Assembly: GCF_900107925.1 (NCBI RefSeq) | Contig: NZ_FNUJ01000008.1 | Location: 310,001-374,000, forward strand | Length of the DNA: 64,000 bases | Source: Amycolatopsis pretoriensis | Lineage (GTDB): Bacteria; Actinomycetota; Actinomycetes; Mycobacteriales; Pseudonocardiaceae | Direction: 5' to 3' | Position numbers and translations under genes: made by a program | In this document: piece by piece, positions 37,501 to 45,101 of the stretch | Position numbering within the stretch: the first letter of the stretch is position 1 | Layout: every line of letters begins with the position of its first letter | The notes under the pieces: model-generated | The model's input: the letters and a program-made list of their open reading frames with translations, nothing else | What the model was told of the DNA's origin: nothing | The model's database searches: none

Positions 37501-37683
37501 TCAGGCGGGCTCGACGACCTGGCGACCGTTGTGCTGGCCGCACGACGGGCACGCGATGTGCTGGAGCTTCGGCTGCTTGCAGGCGCGGTTGGAGCAGGGC
37601 ACCAGCTGCACCGGAGCCGCCTTCCACTGGCTGCGGCGGGAGCGCGTGTTGGATCGCGACATCTTCCGCTTCGGGACGGCCAC
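37501..37683 (-). CDS. rpmF: 50S ribosomal protein L32
   Basis: 60 residues. MAVPKRKMSRSNTRSRRSQW is the L32 signature, with four cysteines (C30, C35, C45, C48) for a zinc knuckle, so this is the Cys-containing (zinc) paralogue form. AAGGAGAT precedes the ATG. It sits between the DUF177 gene and rnc, the common bacterial order. Confidence 0.97.
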   Translation of the reverse strand: MAVPKRKMSRSNTRSRRSQWKAAPVQLVPCSNRACKQPKLQHIACPSCGQHNGRQVVEPA

Positions 37684-37772
37684 GAGTAGATCTCCTTAAG
37701 ACGGTCTGCTCGCGGTCGTGCGAGCGAACTTTCTCACCGGATCGAGCTGGGGCGCTCGTCAGGCTTGCTGCT

Positions 37773-38360
37773 TCAGCTGGGCCCGGGCTTTTCGCCCGCG
37801 TTCTCGTCGAAGCGCTCGACGAGGGCGGCCCACCGAGGGTCTATCTTCTCATGCCCGTGTCCGGGCTCGAGATCGGCCCACTTGACGCCGCACTCCGTGC
37901 AGAGCCCGGCGCAGTCTTCGGTGCACAGCGGCGCCAGCGGGAGGGCCAGCACCACGGCGTCGCGGACGGTGGGTTCGAGGTCGATCCGGTCGTCGACCAG
38001 CCGGGGGATCTCGTCCTCCTCGGTGGTCTCCTCCGTGGCCGACCCCGGGTAGGCGAACAGCTCCTGGACCTCGACCTCGACCTCTTCGGTCAGGGGGTCG
38101 AGGCAGCGGGCGCAGGTGCCCTTCGCCGTGGCCGTCGCGGTGCCGCTGACCAGCACGCCTTCGACGACGGACTCGAGCAGCAGGTCGAGCTCCAGCGCGG
38201 AGCCGGCCTCGATGGTGATGACATCGGGGACGCCGAGCGGCGTCTCCACCGGCACGCTGCGCGTGAGGGCGCGGCTGAGACCGGCGTGACGGCCGAGCTC
38301 ACGGGTGTCGATCACCCACGGGCTGCGGTCGTCGAGCTGGGGGGTCTTGTTCTCGGACAT
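37773..38360 (-). CDS. DUF177 (YceD) family protein, probable 23S rRNA accumulation factor
   Basis: 195 residues from the ATG at 38360 (a GTG at 38378 is possible). The C-terminal part carries the conserved CARCL and LCTEDCAGLCTECG cysteines and PRWAAL, the YceD hallmark. The family supports 23S rRNA or 50S assembly and is nearly always next to rpmF, as here. It corresponds in position to mycobacterial Rv2926c. Confidence 0.9.
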   Translation of the reverse strand: MSENKTPQLDDRSPWVIDTRELGRHAGLSRALTRSVPVETPLGVPDVITIEAGSALELDLLLESVVEGVLVSGTATATAKGTCARCLDPLTEEVEVEVQELFAYPGSATEETTEEDEIPRLVDDRIDLEPTVRDAVVLALPLAPLCTEDCAGLCTECGVKWADLEPGHGHEKIDPRWAALVERFDENAGEKPGPS

Positions 38361-38572
38361 CCAGTCCAGGGTACGCACCGGGTGCCACCCCTTTTGAGCT
38401 GGGCGGCACGGAGGCCAGGGGGCCGGCGGCCCCCGCCACTCCCAGGGGGGCGTCCCTGGTCCAGTCTACCGGCGCCGCCCGGCGGAAAGCCGGGAATGGC
38501 GCTGCCGCGGCCCGGTTGTCCACAACCGGGCCGGCCTGGGGACAACGCGCCTCAGAGCGGCTGAGAAGCTCG

Positions 38573-39301
38573 TCACACCTGGTAGTCGTACAGCGTCGGA
38601 CGCCCGCCCGAGCTCGGCAGGTTCGCCGGCGAGCGCAAGTGGTTGCGCCCCGAGTCCACCGTCCGCAGCGTCGTCGCCAGCAGCTCCGAGAACTCCGCCA
38701 GCTTCCCGTCCACGTACGCGTCGCAGTCCGCTCGCTGGCGGTCGGCCTCCGCGTGAGCCTCGTCCACGATCCGGGCCGACTCCGCGTGGGCCGCCTGGAC
38801 GACCTCCGTCTGCGCGACCAGCCGGCTCTGCTCGGCGCGGCCGTCCTCGATCGCGCGGTCGTACGCGTCGCGGCCGGCCTGGATCATGCGCTCGGACTCC
38901 GCGCGGGAGCGGTCCGTGAGGTTCTGGTACTCCGCCTGGCCCGCCGCCACCGTGCGGTCGGCCTGGTCGTGCGCGTCGGCGAGCATCTCCTCGGCGCGGG
39001 CGCGCGCGTCGGCCAGGATGCGCTCCGCCTCGTCCGTCGCGTCCGCGATCGTGCGCTCGGCCTCGGCGTTCGCCCCCGCGACCGTCTCCCCCGCCTCCTT
39101 GCGGGCGGCGTGGATCAGGTCGTCACGCTTGTCGAGGACGTCCTGGGCGTCGTCGACCTCCGCGGGAAACGCGTCGCGGACGTCGTCGAGGAGTTCGAGC
39201 ACATCGCCGCGGGGCACCACGCAGCTGGACGTCATCGGGACGCCGCGCGCCTCCTCGACGATGGTGACGAGCTCGTCGAGCGCCTCGAAAACCCGGTACA
39301 C
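38573..39301 (-). CDS. sepIVA: SepIVA-like DivIVA-domain septation protein
   Basis: 242 residues from a GTG with GGAG 7 nt upstream. The short N-terminal DivIVA-like segment (YRVFEALDELVTIVEEARGVP) is followed by a long Ala/Glu/Arg coiled coil (about 55-215). The location upstream of DUF177-rnc matches Rv2927c, the orthologue of mycobacterial SepIVA needed for septum formation and placed at the intracellular membrane domain. The gene-symbol assignment rests on synteny and coiled-coil style. Confidence 0.75.
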   Translation of the reverse strand: MYRVFEALDELVTIVEEARGVPMTSSCVVPRGDVLELLDDVRDAFPAEVDDAQDVLDKRDDLIHAARKEAGETVAGANAEAERTIADATDEAERILADARARAEEMLADAHDQADRTVAAGQAEYQNLTDRSRAESERMIQAGRDAYDRAIEDGRAEQSRLVAQTEVVQAAHAESARIVDEAHAEADRQRADCDAYVDGKLAEFSELLATTLRTVDSGRNHLRSPANLPSSGGRPTLYDYQV

Positions 39302-39414
39302 GGCAACTCCAATCCCCTGTCGCTGGGACCAGTCTGCCCGTTTCCGCGGCCGAACCGGTGAACGCCACCGGCACCGGGCGTGTCCCCGTGGACCACGCCC
39401 GGTGGCGGCTCCCC

Positions 39415-40155
39415 CTACTGGGCGACGAAGCCCGGGTCGGTCACCAACGCGATCAGCTGCCGCTCGTCGATGGCCGTGCCGTCCGCGAAGGGGGCGGCGC
39501 CCGGACCGGCGGGAAGGCCCAGCGCGGGCGCGTCGTCGGGATAGACCTTCCCGACGTCGCTGACGTCGACCGCGGTGCCGTCGGTGCGGTAGTGCACGGC
39601 GCTCCGCGGGCTGAGCACGACCGTGCTGCCGTCGGGCCGCTTCTCGCAGCGGCTCTCCTGGGGCGCCGCGCACACCTCGGCCGGCGGGACCATGTTCCGC
39701 GAGACGGTCAGCTTGCCGATGAGGCCGAGGTTGAGCGAGTGCCCGGCCCCCTCGTGGTCGAGGAAGGACAGTGTCACCGTCAGCTCGTCGGGGTGCAGCT
39801 CGCCGCCCATGCTGTAGAAGCCGCCGATGAGGATCTTGCGCGCGCCGGCCAGCACCGTGGGCAGCGCCTCTTTCAGGTGATCGAGCGTTCGCTGCTCGAG
39901 GGGATTGCGCGGTGTGGGCTTCACGATGATCACCGGCGGCAGGTAGGTTGCCGCCGGGGGCGCGAGTGGCGGGGGCGACGGCCGCAGCGCGACGACCGCG
40001 GCGCCGGCGATCCCCAGCGTCACGACCGCGGTCGCCACGGTCGCGCGGCGGGTGCGCTGCCGCTTCGCCGCCTTCGTCACGACGTCGTCGGGGTCGAACC
40101 CCAGCGGTGGTTCGGCGAGCGACACCTCGCGCAGCCGTGTCTCCATGTCGGTCAT
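39415..40155 (-). CDS. CU044_5270-type membrane protein, probable sigma-factor partner
   Basis: 246 residues from the ATG at 40155 (a GTG at 40158 is less well placed relative to GGAG). The cytoplasmic N-terminal part (TDMETRLREVSLAEPPLGFDPDDVVTKAAKRQRTRRA) precedes one membrane segment (about 40-58) and an extracytoplasmic domain with a Cys pair. It is coupled (TGATG) to the ECF sigma gene, so it may act as an anti-sigma factor or sensor, although no zinc HxxxCxxC motif is present. Confidence 0.7.
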   Translation of the reverse strand: MTDMETRLREVSLAEPPLGFDPDDVVTKAAKRQRTRRATVATAVVTLGIAGAAVVALRPSPPPLAPPAATYLPPVIIVKPTPRNPLEQRTLDHLKEALPTVLAGARKILIGGFYSMGGELHPDELTVTLSFLDHEGAGHSLNLGLIGKLTVSRNMVPPAEVCAAPQESRCEKRPDGSTVVLSPRSAVHYRTDGTAVDVSDVGKVYPDDAPALGLPAGPGAAPFADGTAIDERQLIALVTDPGFVAQ

Positions 40156-40667
40156 CACACGCTCCTCTCGGCGGCCTCGAGCCGCGTCAGCTCCGCGCGC
40201 AGGGCTTCGAGCCCGCGCGCGGCCTGGCTCCGGACGGTTCCTTCGGAGCAGCGCAGTGCCTTCGAGACTTCGGCGACCGGGAGGTCGGCGCAGTAGCGGA
40301 GCACGACGGCGGCGCGCTGCTTCGGCGGAACCCCGGCGAGGGCGCGGAGCAGGTCACCGGAGATGCCGGCGTCGGCCGGATCGTCGGGCCGCGGCTCTTC
40401 GGGGACGACGCCGTCGCGACGCTCGTTGCGCCGCCAGGGTCGTCGCCGCTCGTCGAGCCAGCAGCGGAGCAGGACCTGTCTCGCGTAGTTGTCGACGGGC
40501 CCCGTCCGGGCGACCTTCGGCCAGACCCGGTAGAGCTTGATGAGCGCGACCTGGACCAGGTCTTCGGCGAGGTGCCAGTCGCCGCACAAGAGGAACGCGG
40601 TGCGCCGCAGCGGCAGCGCCCGTTCCCTGGCGAACTCCCGGAATCCCGCTTCGTCCCCAGCCCGCAT
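40155..40667 (-). CDS. SigE-family ECF RNA polymerase sigma factor
   Basis: 170 residues. Region 2 is FREFARERALPLRRTAFLLCGDWHLAEDLVQVALIKLYRVWP and region 4 is LRALAGVPPKQRAAVVLRYCADLPVAEVSKALRCSEGTVRSQAARGLEALR. This is the actinobacterial SigE-like ECF subgroup with a one-membrane-segment partner gene directly downstream. The secreted RNase gene 66 nt upstream on the same strand could share its promoter region or be a target (inference). Confidence 0.93.
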   Translation of the reverse strand: MRAGDEAGFREFARERALPLRRTAFLLCGDWHLAEDLVQVALIKLYRVWPKVARTGPVDNYARQVLLRCWLDERRRPWRRNERRDGVVPEEPRPDDPADAGISGDLLRALAGVPPKQRAAVVLRYCADLPVAEVSKALRCSEGTVRSQAARGLEALRAELTRLEAAERSV

Positions 40668-40733
40668 CGCGCCTCCCCGTCCGTTGTTCCACCGGTACTC
40701 ACGGACGAGGGGGCGCGGCGCGTTGCACGGGAC

Positions 40734-41429
40734 TCAGGAATTCAGGTCGATCCGCTTGAACGTGACGTAGTGGTCGGGCGTGTAGGCGAGTTCGCCCGCC
40801 TTGCCGGAGATCACGCGGTCGTTCGTGCCCACGGTGAAGAGCTTGTAGTAGCCGGGCGCGCAGGCCGGGAGCACGCCTTCGCGGTTCTCGTACGTCGTGC
40901 TGCTGGTCGCTCCGCCGCGGACGTTGTCGACCACCGTGCGAGCCGCGGCCGACAGCTGCGAGTAGCCGATCTTGGTCAGGCCCGACAGGTCGCCGCAGGC
41001 GTGCGTCTGGCCGCCGCCGGAGATGTCGATGACTTTGAAGGTGGCGTAGTGATCGCCCGTGTAGAAGTACTCGCCGGCCGAGCCCGTCACGATGCGGCGC
41101 GTGCCGCGGTTGCTCGAGCCGGGCGTCGGCACCGTGTACTCGTGGTAGTAGCCCGACGCGCACGACGGGAGGATGCCTTCCCGGTTGTCGAAGACGACGC
41201 CGTCGTTCTGCGGGTACGGGAACGGGCCTCCCTTCTGGATCAGGTTGTACGTCGTCGTCGCCTCGGCCGGCAGGGCCGACAGCGTCGTGTGGGAGAACCC
41301 GGAGAGGTTGCCGCACGCGTTCTGCGCGGCCGTCGTGTTCGTCACCGCCTCGGCGGCGGTGACCCCCATGGAAAACGTGGCCAAGAGCGCGAAAAGGACC
41401 GCGACCAGGCGTGATCGGTAGTTGGTCAT
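40734..41429 (-). CDS. Secreted tandem RNase Sa/N1-type protein with one active-looking and one degenerate domain
   Basis: 231 residues. A Sec signal (LVAVLFALLATFSMGVTAAEA) precedes two guanyl-RNase domains of about 90 residues. Domain 1 (39-135) has all RNase Sa catalytic positions: guanine-contact E84 (NRE), base E97 (YYHEYTV), R108, R112 (RGTRRI) and acid H127 (GDHY). Domain 2 (145-229) keeps E184, R205 and H220, but the base Glu is L197 (YYKLFTV) and the R65-equivalent is G201. So domain 2 should be inactive but may still bind guanine or RNA. Each domain has its own Cys pair (39/90, 145/190). No barstar-like inhibitor gene is in the window. Confidence 0.9.
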   Translation of the reverse strand: MTNYRSRLVAVLFALLATFSMGVTAAEAVTNTTAAQNACGNLSGFSHTTLSALPAEATTTYNLIQKGGPFPYPQNDGVVFDNREGILPSCASGYYHEYTVPTPGSSNRGTRRIVTGSAGEYFYTGDHYATFKVIDISGGGQTHACGDLSGLTKIGYSQLSAAARTVVDNVRGGATSSTTYENREGVLPACAPGYYKLFTVGTNDRVISGKAGELAYTPDHYVTFKRIDLNS

Positions 41430-41523
41430 TTTCGGACCGTAACCCGACCGGATGATCGTCAGAAGACGAGAACGTGAACTGAGGCGGCACGGGCCGCAAG
41501 TCCCGACGAAGGTAGGGGGCCGA

Positions 41524-42009
41524 TCAGCGCTCGAGCTTCGGGAACTTCTCCGAGAGGCGCTCGTAGACCACCGGCGGGACCAGGTGCTCGATGTCGCCGC
41601 CGAGGGCCGAGACCTCCTTGACCAGCGAGCTGGACACGAACCCGTACGCCGGGTTGTTCGCCATCAGCAGCGTCTCGACGCCGGTCAGCTCGCGGTTCAT
41701 CTGGGCCATCTGCAGCTCGTAGTCGAAGTCGCTGACCGAGCGCAGGCCCTTGGCGATCGCCGCGATGTCGTTCTCGCGGCAGTAGTCGACCAGCAGGCCC
41801 TCCCACGAGTCGACGCGCACGTTGCCGAGCTTCGCCGTGATCTCGCGGAGCATGTCGAGCCGCTCGGAAACCTCGAAGAGGCCCTTCTTGCTCTTGTTCA
41901 CCCCCACCGCGACGACGACCTCGTCGAACAGCACGCTCGCCCGTTCGATGATGTCGAGGTGGCCGTTGGTGGCCGGGTCGTAGGAACCGGGACAGACCGC
42001 ACGCCGCAT
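41524..42009 (-). CDS. coaD: Phosphopantetheine adenylyltransferase
   Basis: 161 residues, the standard length. It transfers AMP to 4'-phosphopantetheine in coenzyme A synthesis. GSYDPATNGHLDII contains the (T/H)xGH nucleotidyltransferase motif. AKGLRSVSDFDYELQMAQMN and the C-terminal SSSLVKEVSALGGD block are also conserved. It follows rsmD by 43 nt, the usual rsmD-coaD order. Confidence 0.97.
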   Translation of the reverse strand: MRRAVCPGSYDPATNGHLDIIERASVLFDEVVVAVGVNKSKKGLFEVSERLDMLREITAKLGNVRVDSWEGLLVDYCRENDIAAIAKGLRSVSDFDYELQMAQMNRELTGVETLLMANNPAYGFVSSSLVKEVSALGGDIEHLVPPVVYERLSEKFPKLER

Positions 42010-42052
42010 GGCGCGGACGCTACCGTGCCGGACCGGGTTTCCGCCGCGTGGC

Positions 42053-42613
42053 TCACGCCACAGGCGAGTATTCGGCCCAGAAGACCGCCGTATCGCCGTA
42101 CTTCTTGTCGCGCGTCGGCTCGAAGCCGGCGGGCCACGCGGGTGCGCCGTCCCGCGCGGCGCGTTCGATCACCACCAGCGCCGACGACCCGAGCCAGCCG
42201 CCCGCCGCCAGCGCCGCCAGCACCTTGCCGAGCGCGGCCGCGTCCACGGCGTACGGCGGGTCCGCGAGGACCAGGTCGTACGAAGCCGGCGAGGGCGCCG
42301 CGACGACCGCCTCGACCTGCCCGGCGCGGACCGTGCCGCCCAGGCCCAAGGCCGCGACGTTGCCGCGCAGGACGTCGACCGCGCGCCGGTCGGCCTCCAC
42401 GAACAGGGCGTCCGCCGCACCGCGGGAGAGCGCTTCGAGGCCGAGCGCGCCGGAGCCCGCGTAGAGGTCGAGGACGTGGGCGCCGTCCACCTCACCCGCC
42501 GTCTCCAGGGCGTTGAACAGGGCTTCCCGCACGCGTTCCGACGTCGGCCGGGTGCCCTTCGGCGGCACCTTCAGCCGCCGCCCGCCCGCCGTCCCGGCCA
42601 CGATCCTGGTCAC
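42053..42613 (-). CDS. rsmD: 16S rRNA (guanine966-N2)-methyltransferase
   Basis: 186 residues from a GTG. It has IVAGTAGGRRL, RPTSERVREALFN (RsmD signature), SAM motif LDLYAGSGALGLEALSRGA and the active-site LVLADPPYAVD. It methylates G966 of 16S rRNA. The gene is divergent from helD across the GC-rich repeat at 42632-42690. Confidence 0.95.
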   Translation of the reverse strand: MTRIVAGTAGGRRLKVPPKGTRPTSERVREALFNALETAGEVDGAHVLDLYAGSGALGLEALSRGAADALFVEADRRAVDVLRGNVAALGLGGTVRAGQVEAVVAAPSPASYDLVLADPPYAVDAAALGKVLAALAAGGWLGSSALVVIERAARDGAPAWPAGFEPTRDKKYGDTAVFWAEYSPVA

Positions 42614-42631
42614 CCCCTGATTGTGCAGTGC

Positions 42632-42690
42632 CTTGCGGGGCCGCGCCCCGCACCCCGCGCCGGGGGCTCCGCCACCCGGACCCCCGCAAG
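42632..42690. repeat. GC-rich intergenic hairpin repeat
   Basis: CTTGCGGGG (42632-42640) pairs with CCCCGCAAG (42682-42690), with inner GGGGC/GCCCC and GGGGGCTCCGCCACCC stems. It is of a type common between genes in high-GC actinomycetes. Here it lies between divergent starts, so it would be in a leader rather than act as a terminator. Confidence 0.7.
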
Positions 42691-42805
42691 CACCCGGAGA
42701 TGACACGCGGCACTGATGGCCGGGACATCGGTGTGCCCGCCGGAGCCAACGCGTAGAGTCGTTCTTCGCCCTCGGAGGCGATCCAGAGCTGTCAAGGAGC
42801 CATGC

Positions 42806-44920
42806 GTGTCGGAACCTCGGGTCAGACGGGCCGAGATCGCCATCGAACAAGCCCACGTCGATCGCGTGTACACCCGTCTGGACGAACTGCGCGCCCAAGC
42901 CGAGGCGATGCGCACGAAGGGCTACGAGATCGGCCAGGGCGCGCAGCGCGAGGCGATCTTCGAGCAGGCGTCGATGCTGTTCGAGCGCGACATGATGGTC
43001 TACCACGCGAACCAGACGCTGCAGTCGCTCGACGCCGAGTACGAAGGGCTCGTCTTCGGCCGCCTCGACGACCGCGAGGGCGAACGCACCTACGTCGGCC
43101 GGCTCGGCATCCGCGACGCGGAGTTCGACAACCTCGTCACGGACTGGCGCGCGCCGGCCGCGGCCGCGTTCTACCAGGCCACGGCCGAGGAACCGATGGA
43201 CGTCGTGCGGCGGCGCGTGATCCGCTGCTCGGGCCAGAACGTCCTCGACGTCGACGACGACGTCCTGATCGCCGACGCCGTCCCCGAGGACATGCAGATC
43301 GTCGGCGAGGGCGCGCTGATGGCCGCGCTGGGGCGCTCGCGCGGCGAGAAGATGCGCGACATCGTCGCGACCATCCAGAAGGAGCAGGACGAGGTCATCC
43401 GGGCGCCGTGGCGCGGGGTCACCGAGATCACCGGCGGGCCGGGCACCGGCAAGACCGCCGTCGCGCTGCACCGCGCGGCTTACCTGCTCTACCGCTACCG
43501 CCGTCAGCTCGGCGGGGCCGGCGTGCTCGTGATCGGGCCGTCGGGCGTGTTCACCAGCTACATCTCGCGCGTCCTCCCCTCGATGGGTGAGACGAACGTC
43601 GAGCTGCGTGCGCTCGGCGAGGTCCTCGACGGCCTGGAGGCGACGCGGCAGGACGCGGCGCCGCTGGCCGCGATCAAGGGGTCGCTGCGGATGCGCAAGA
43701 TCCTGCTGCGGGCGCTGCGCGACACGCCGCCGGACGCGCCGGAGGAGATGCGGATCGTCTACCGCGGCGAAGTGCTGAAGCTCAACGCGCGCGAGCTGGA
43801 GAAGGTGCGCCGCAAGGCCCACACGCAGGGCGCGCCGCCGAACCGGTCGCGGATCCGGGCGGCGGAGCTGCTGCTCGACGCGCTGGCGGCGAAGGCCGAG
43901 GAGTACGCGAAGGCCGACGGCAAGCAGCTCGACCGTGCGGAGCTGATCACCGACCTCGGCGAGCGGATCGACTTCCACCGGTTCCTGGTCGTGTGGTGGC
44001 CGGTGCTGTACCCGGCGCAGATCCTCAAGTGGCTGGGCGAGGAGAAGCGGCTCGCGTCGGTGTCGAAGGGCGTGCTGAACCGTGCCGAGATTTCGCTGCT
44101 GGCGGCGGACCTCGCGGACCGCTCGCGCGGCTGGTCGATCGCGGACGTCGCCCTGCTCGACGAGCTGCGCGTGCTGATCGGGCCGCCGCCGAAGCGCAAG
44201 CGGCGCCAGGTGATCGAGGTCGAGCCGGAGCGTTCCGGCGGGGCGCCGACGCGTCCCGAGCACTACGACGAGTACTCCCACGTCGTCGTCGACGAGTCGC
44301 AGGACCTGTCGCCGATGCAGTGGCGGATGGTCGGGCGGCGCGGCAAGTACGCGAGCTGGACGGTCGTCGGCGACCCGGTGCAGAGCTCGTGGCCGGACCC
44401 GGCGGAGGCGGCTTCCGCGCGTGACCAGGCGTTCGGCGTCAAGACGGCCCGGCGGCGGTTCACGCTGCGGACGAACTACCGGAACTCGGCGGAGATCTTC
44501 GACCTGGCGGCCAAGGTGGTGGCGGGGCACGCGGAGGCGGGCGAGCTGCCGGTGGCCGTGCGCAAGACCGGCGTCGAGCCGGAGGTCCGCCCGGTGGAGG
44601 CGACCGGCCTGGCGGCCGCGACGCAGGCGGCGGTGAAGGAACTGCTCGGCGGGGTCGAGGGCACGGTCGGCGTCATCACGGCGATGGACCGGGTGCCGGA
44701 GGTCGCGGGCTGGGTGTCGGGTCAGGCGGACGAGCGGCTGAAGGTCGTCGGCAGTCTCGATTCGAAGGGCCTGGAGTACGACGCCGTGGTGCTCGTGGAG
44801 CCGAACGACTTGATCACGGAGTCGACGACGGGCCGGCGGGTGCTGTACGTGGCGCTGACCCGGGCGACGCAGCAGCTGGTCGTGCTGGCGTCCAACCCCG
44901 ACTGGATCCCGGCCGGCTGA
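42806..44920 (+). CDS. helD: HelD/HelR-type RNA polymerase-recycling ATPase (UvrD-like)
   Basis: 704 residues from a GTG with AAGGAG 6 nt upstream. An N-terminal coiled coil (HVDRVYTRLDELRAQAEAMR), typical of HelD and meant for the RNA polymerase secondary channel, precedes a split SF1 helicase core: Walker A GGPGTGKTAVAL (about 209-220), DESQDLSPMQWRMV, GDPVQSSWP, LRTNYRNSAEI and YVALTRATQQL. Actinobacterial HelD/HelR removes stalled or rifamycin-bound RNA polymerase from DNA. Membership of the rifamycin-protective HelR group cannot be decided here. It ends at the large hairpin at 44932. Confidence 0.9.
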   Translation: MSEPRVRRAEIAIEQAHVDRVYTRLDELRAQAEAMRTKGYEIGQGAQREAIFEQASMLFERDMMVYHANQTLQSLDAEYEGLVFGRLDDREGERTYVGRLGIRDAEFDNLVTDWRAPAAAAFYQATAEEPMDVVRRRVIRCSGQNVLDVDDDVLIADAVPEDMQIVGEGALMAALGRSRGEKMRDIVATIQKEQDEVIRAPWRGVTEITGGPGTGKTAVALHRAAYLLYRYRRQLGGAGVLVIGPSGVFTSYISRVLPSMGETNVELRALGEVLDGLEATRQDAAPLAAIKGSLRMRKILLRALRDTPPDAPEEMRIVYRGEVLKLNARELEKVRRKAHTQGAPPNRSRIRAAELLLDALAAKAEEYAKADGKQLDRAELITDLGERIDFHRFLVVWWPVLYPAQILKWLGEEKRLASVSKGVLNRAEISLLAADLADRSRGWSIADVALLDELRVLIGPPPKRKRRQVIEVEPERSGGAPTRPEHYDEYSHVVVDESQDLSPMQWRMVGRRGKYASWTVVGDPVQSSWPDPAEAASARDQAFGVKTARRRFTLRTNYRNSAEIFDLAAKVVAGHAEAGELPVAVRKTGVEPEVRPVEATGLAAATQAAVKELLGGVEGTVGVITAMDRVPEVAGWVSGQADERLKVVGSLDSKGLEYDAVVLVEPNDLITESTTGRRVLYVALTRATQQLVVLASNPDWIPAG

Positions 44921-44931
44921 CCCCGGACACG

Positions 44932-44991
44932 CTGAAGGGCTCCTCCGATGGGCGGGATGCGGGGGCTCCCGCCCATGAAGGAGCCCTTCAG
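44932..44991. terminator. Large two-way terminator hairpin (CTGAAGGGCTCCT family)
   Basis: CTGAAGGGCTCCT and AGGAGCCCTTCAG are perfect 13-bp arms. Inside them ATGGGCGGG pairs with CCCGCCCAT. It ends helD and faces the convergent STAND gene. Confidence 0.85.
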
Positions 44992-45051
44992 ACCCCCGGT
45001 GAGTGAACGTCGTGGGACGTCGCCGTCCGAGGGCATGTCTAGTGGACAAAC

Positions 45052-45085
45052 GTTGTTCGGTGTCCGCGCTCGCGCACCGAACAAC
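45052..45085. terminator. Hairpin terminator of the STAND gene
   Basis: GTTGTTCGGTG and CACCGAACAAC are 11-bp perfect arms around 12 nt, 16 nt past the stop of the minus-strand STAND gene. The arm core CGAACAACNNCG recurs once more at 45091. Confidence 0.7.
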
Positions 45086-45101
45086 AACGCCGAACAACTC
45101 G

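Noticed and set aside
42614..42805. A rifamycin-associated element (RAE) before helD
   Set aside because: The GC-rich inverted repeat there looks like a general intergenic repeat. I could not match it with confidence to the known RAE.
44932..45085. Insertion-sequence ends or an attachment site
   Set aside because: The inverted repeats are hairpins with short loops, with no transposase or integrase gene and no target duplication.
42053..45097. A 1014-codon minus-strand frame spanning rsmD and opposite helD
   Set aside because: Only the last 187 codons (from the GTG at 42613) are RsmD. The rest is antisense to helD and lacks any domain.
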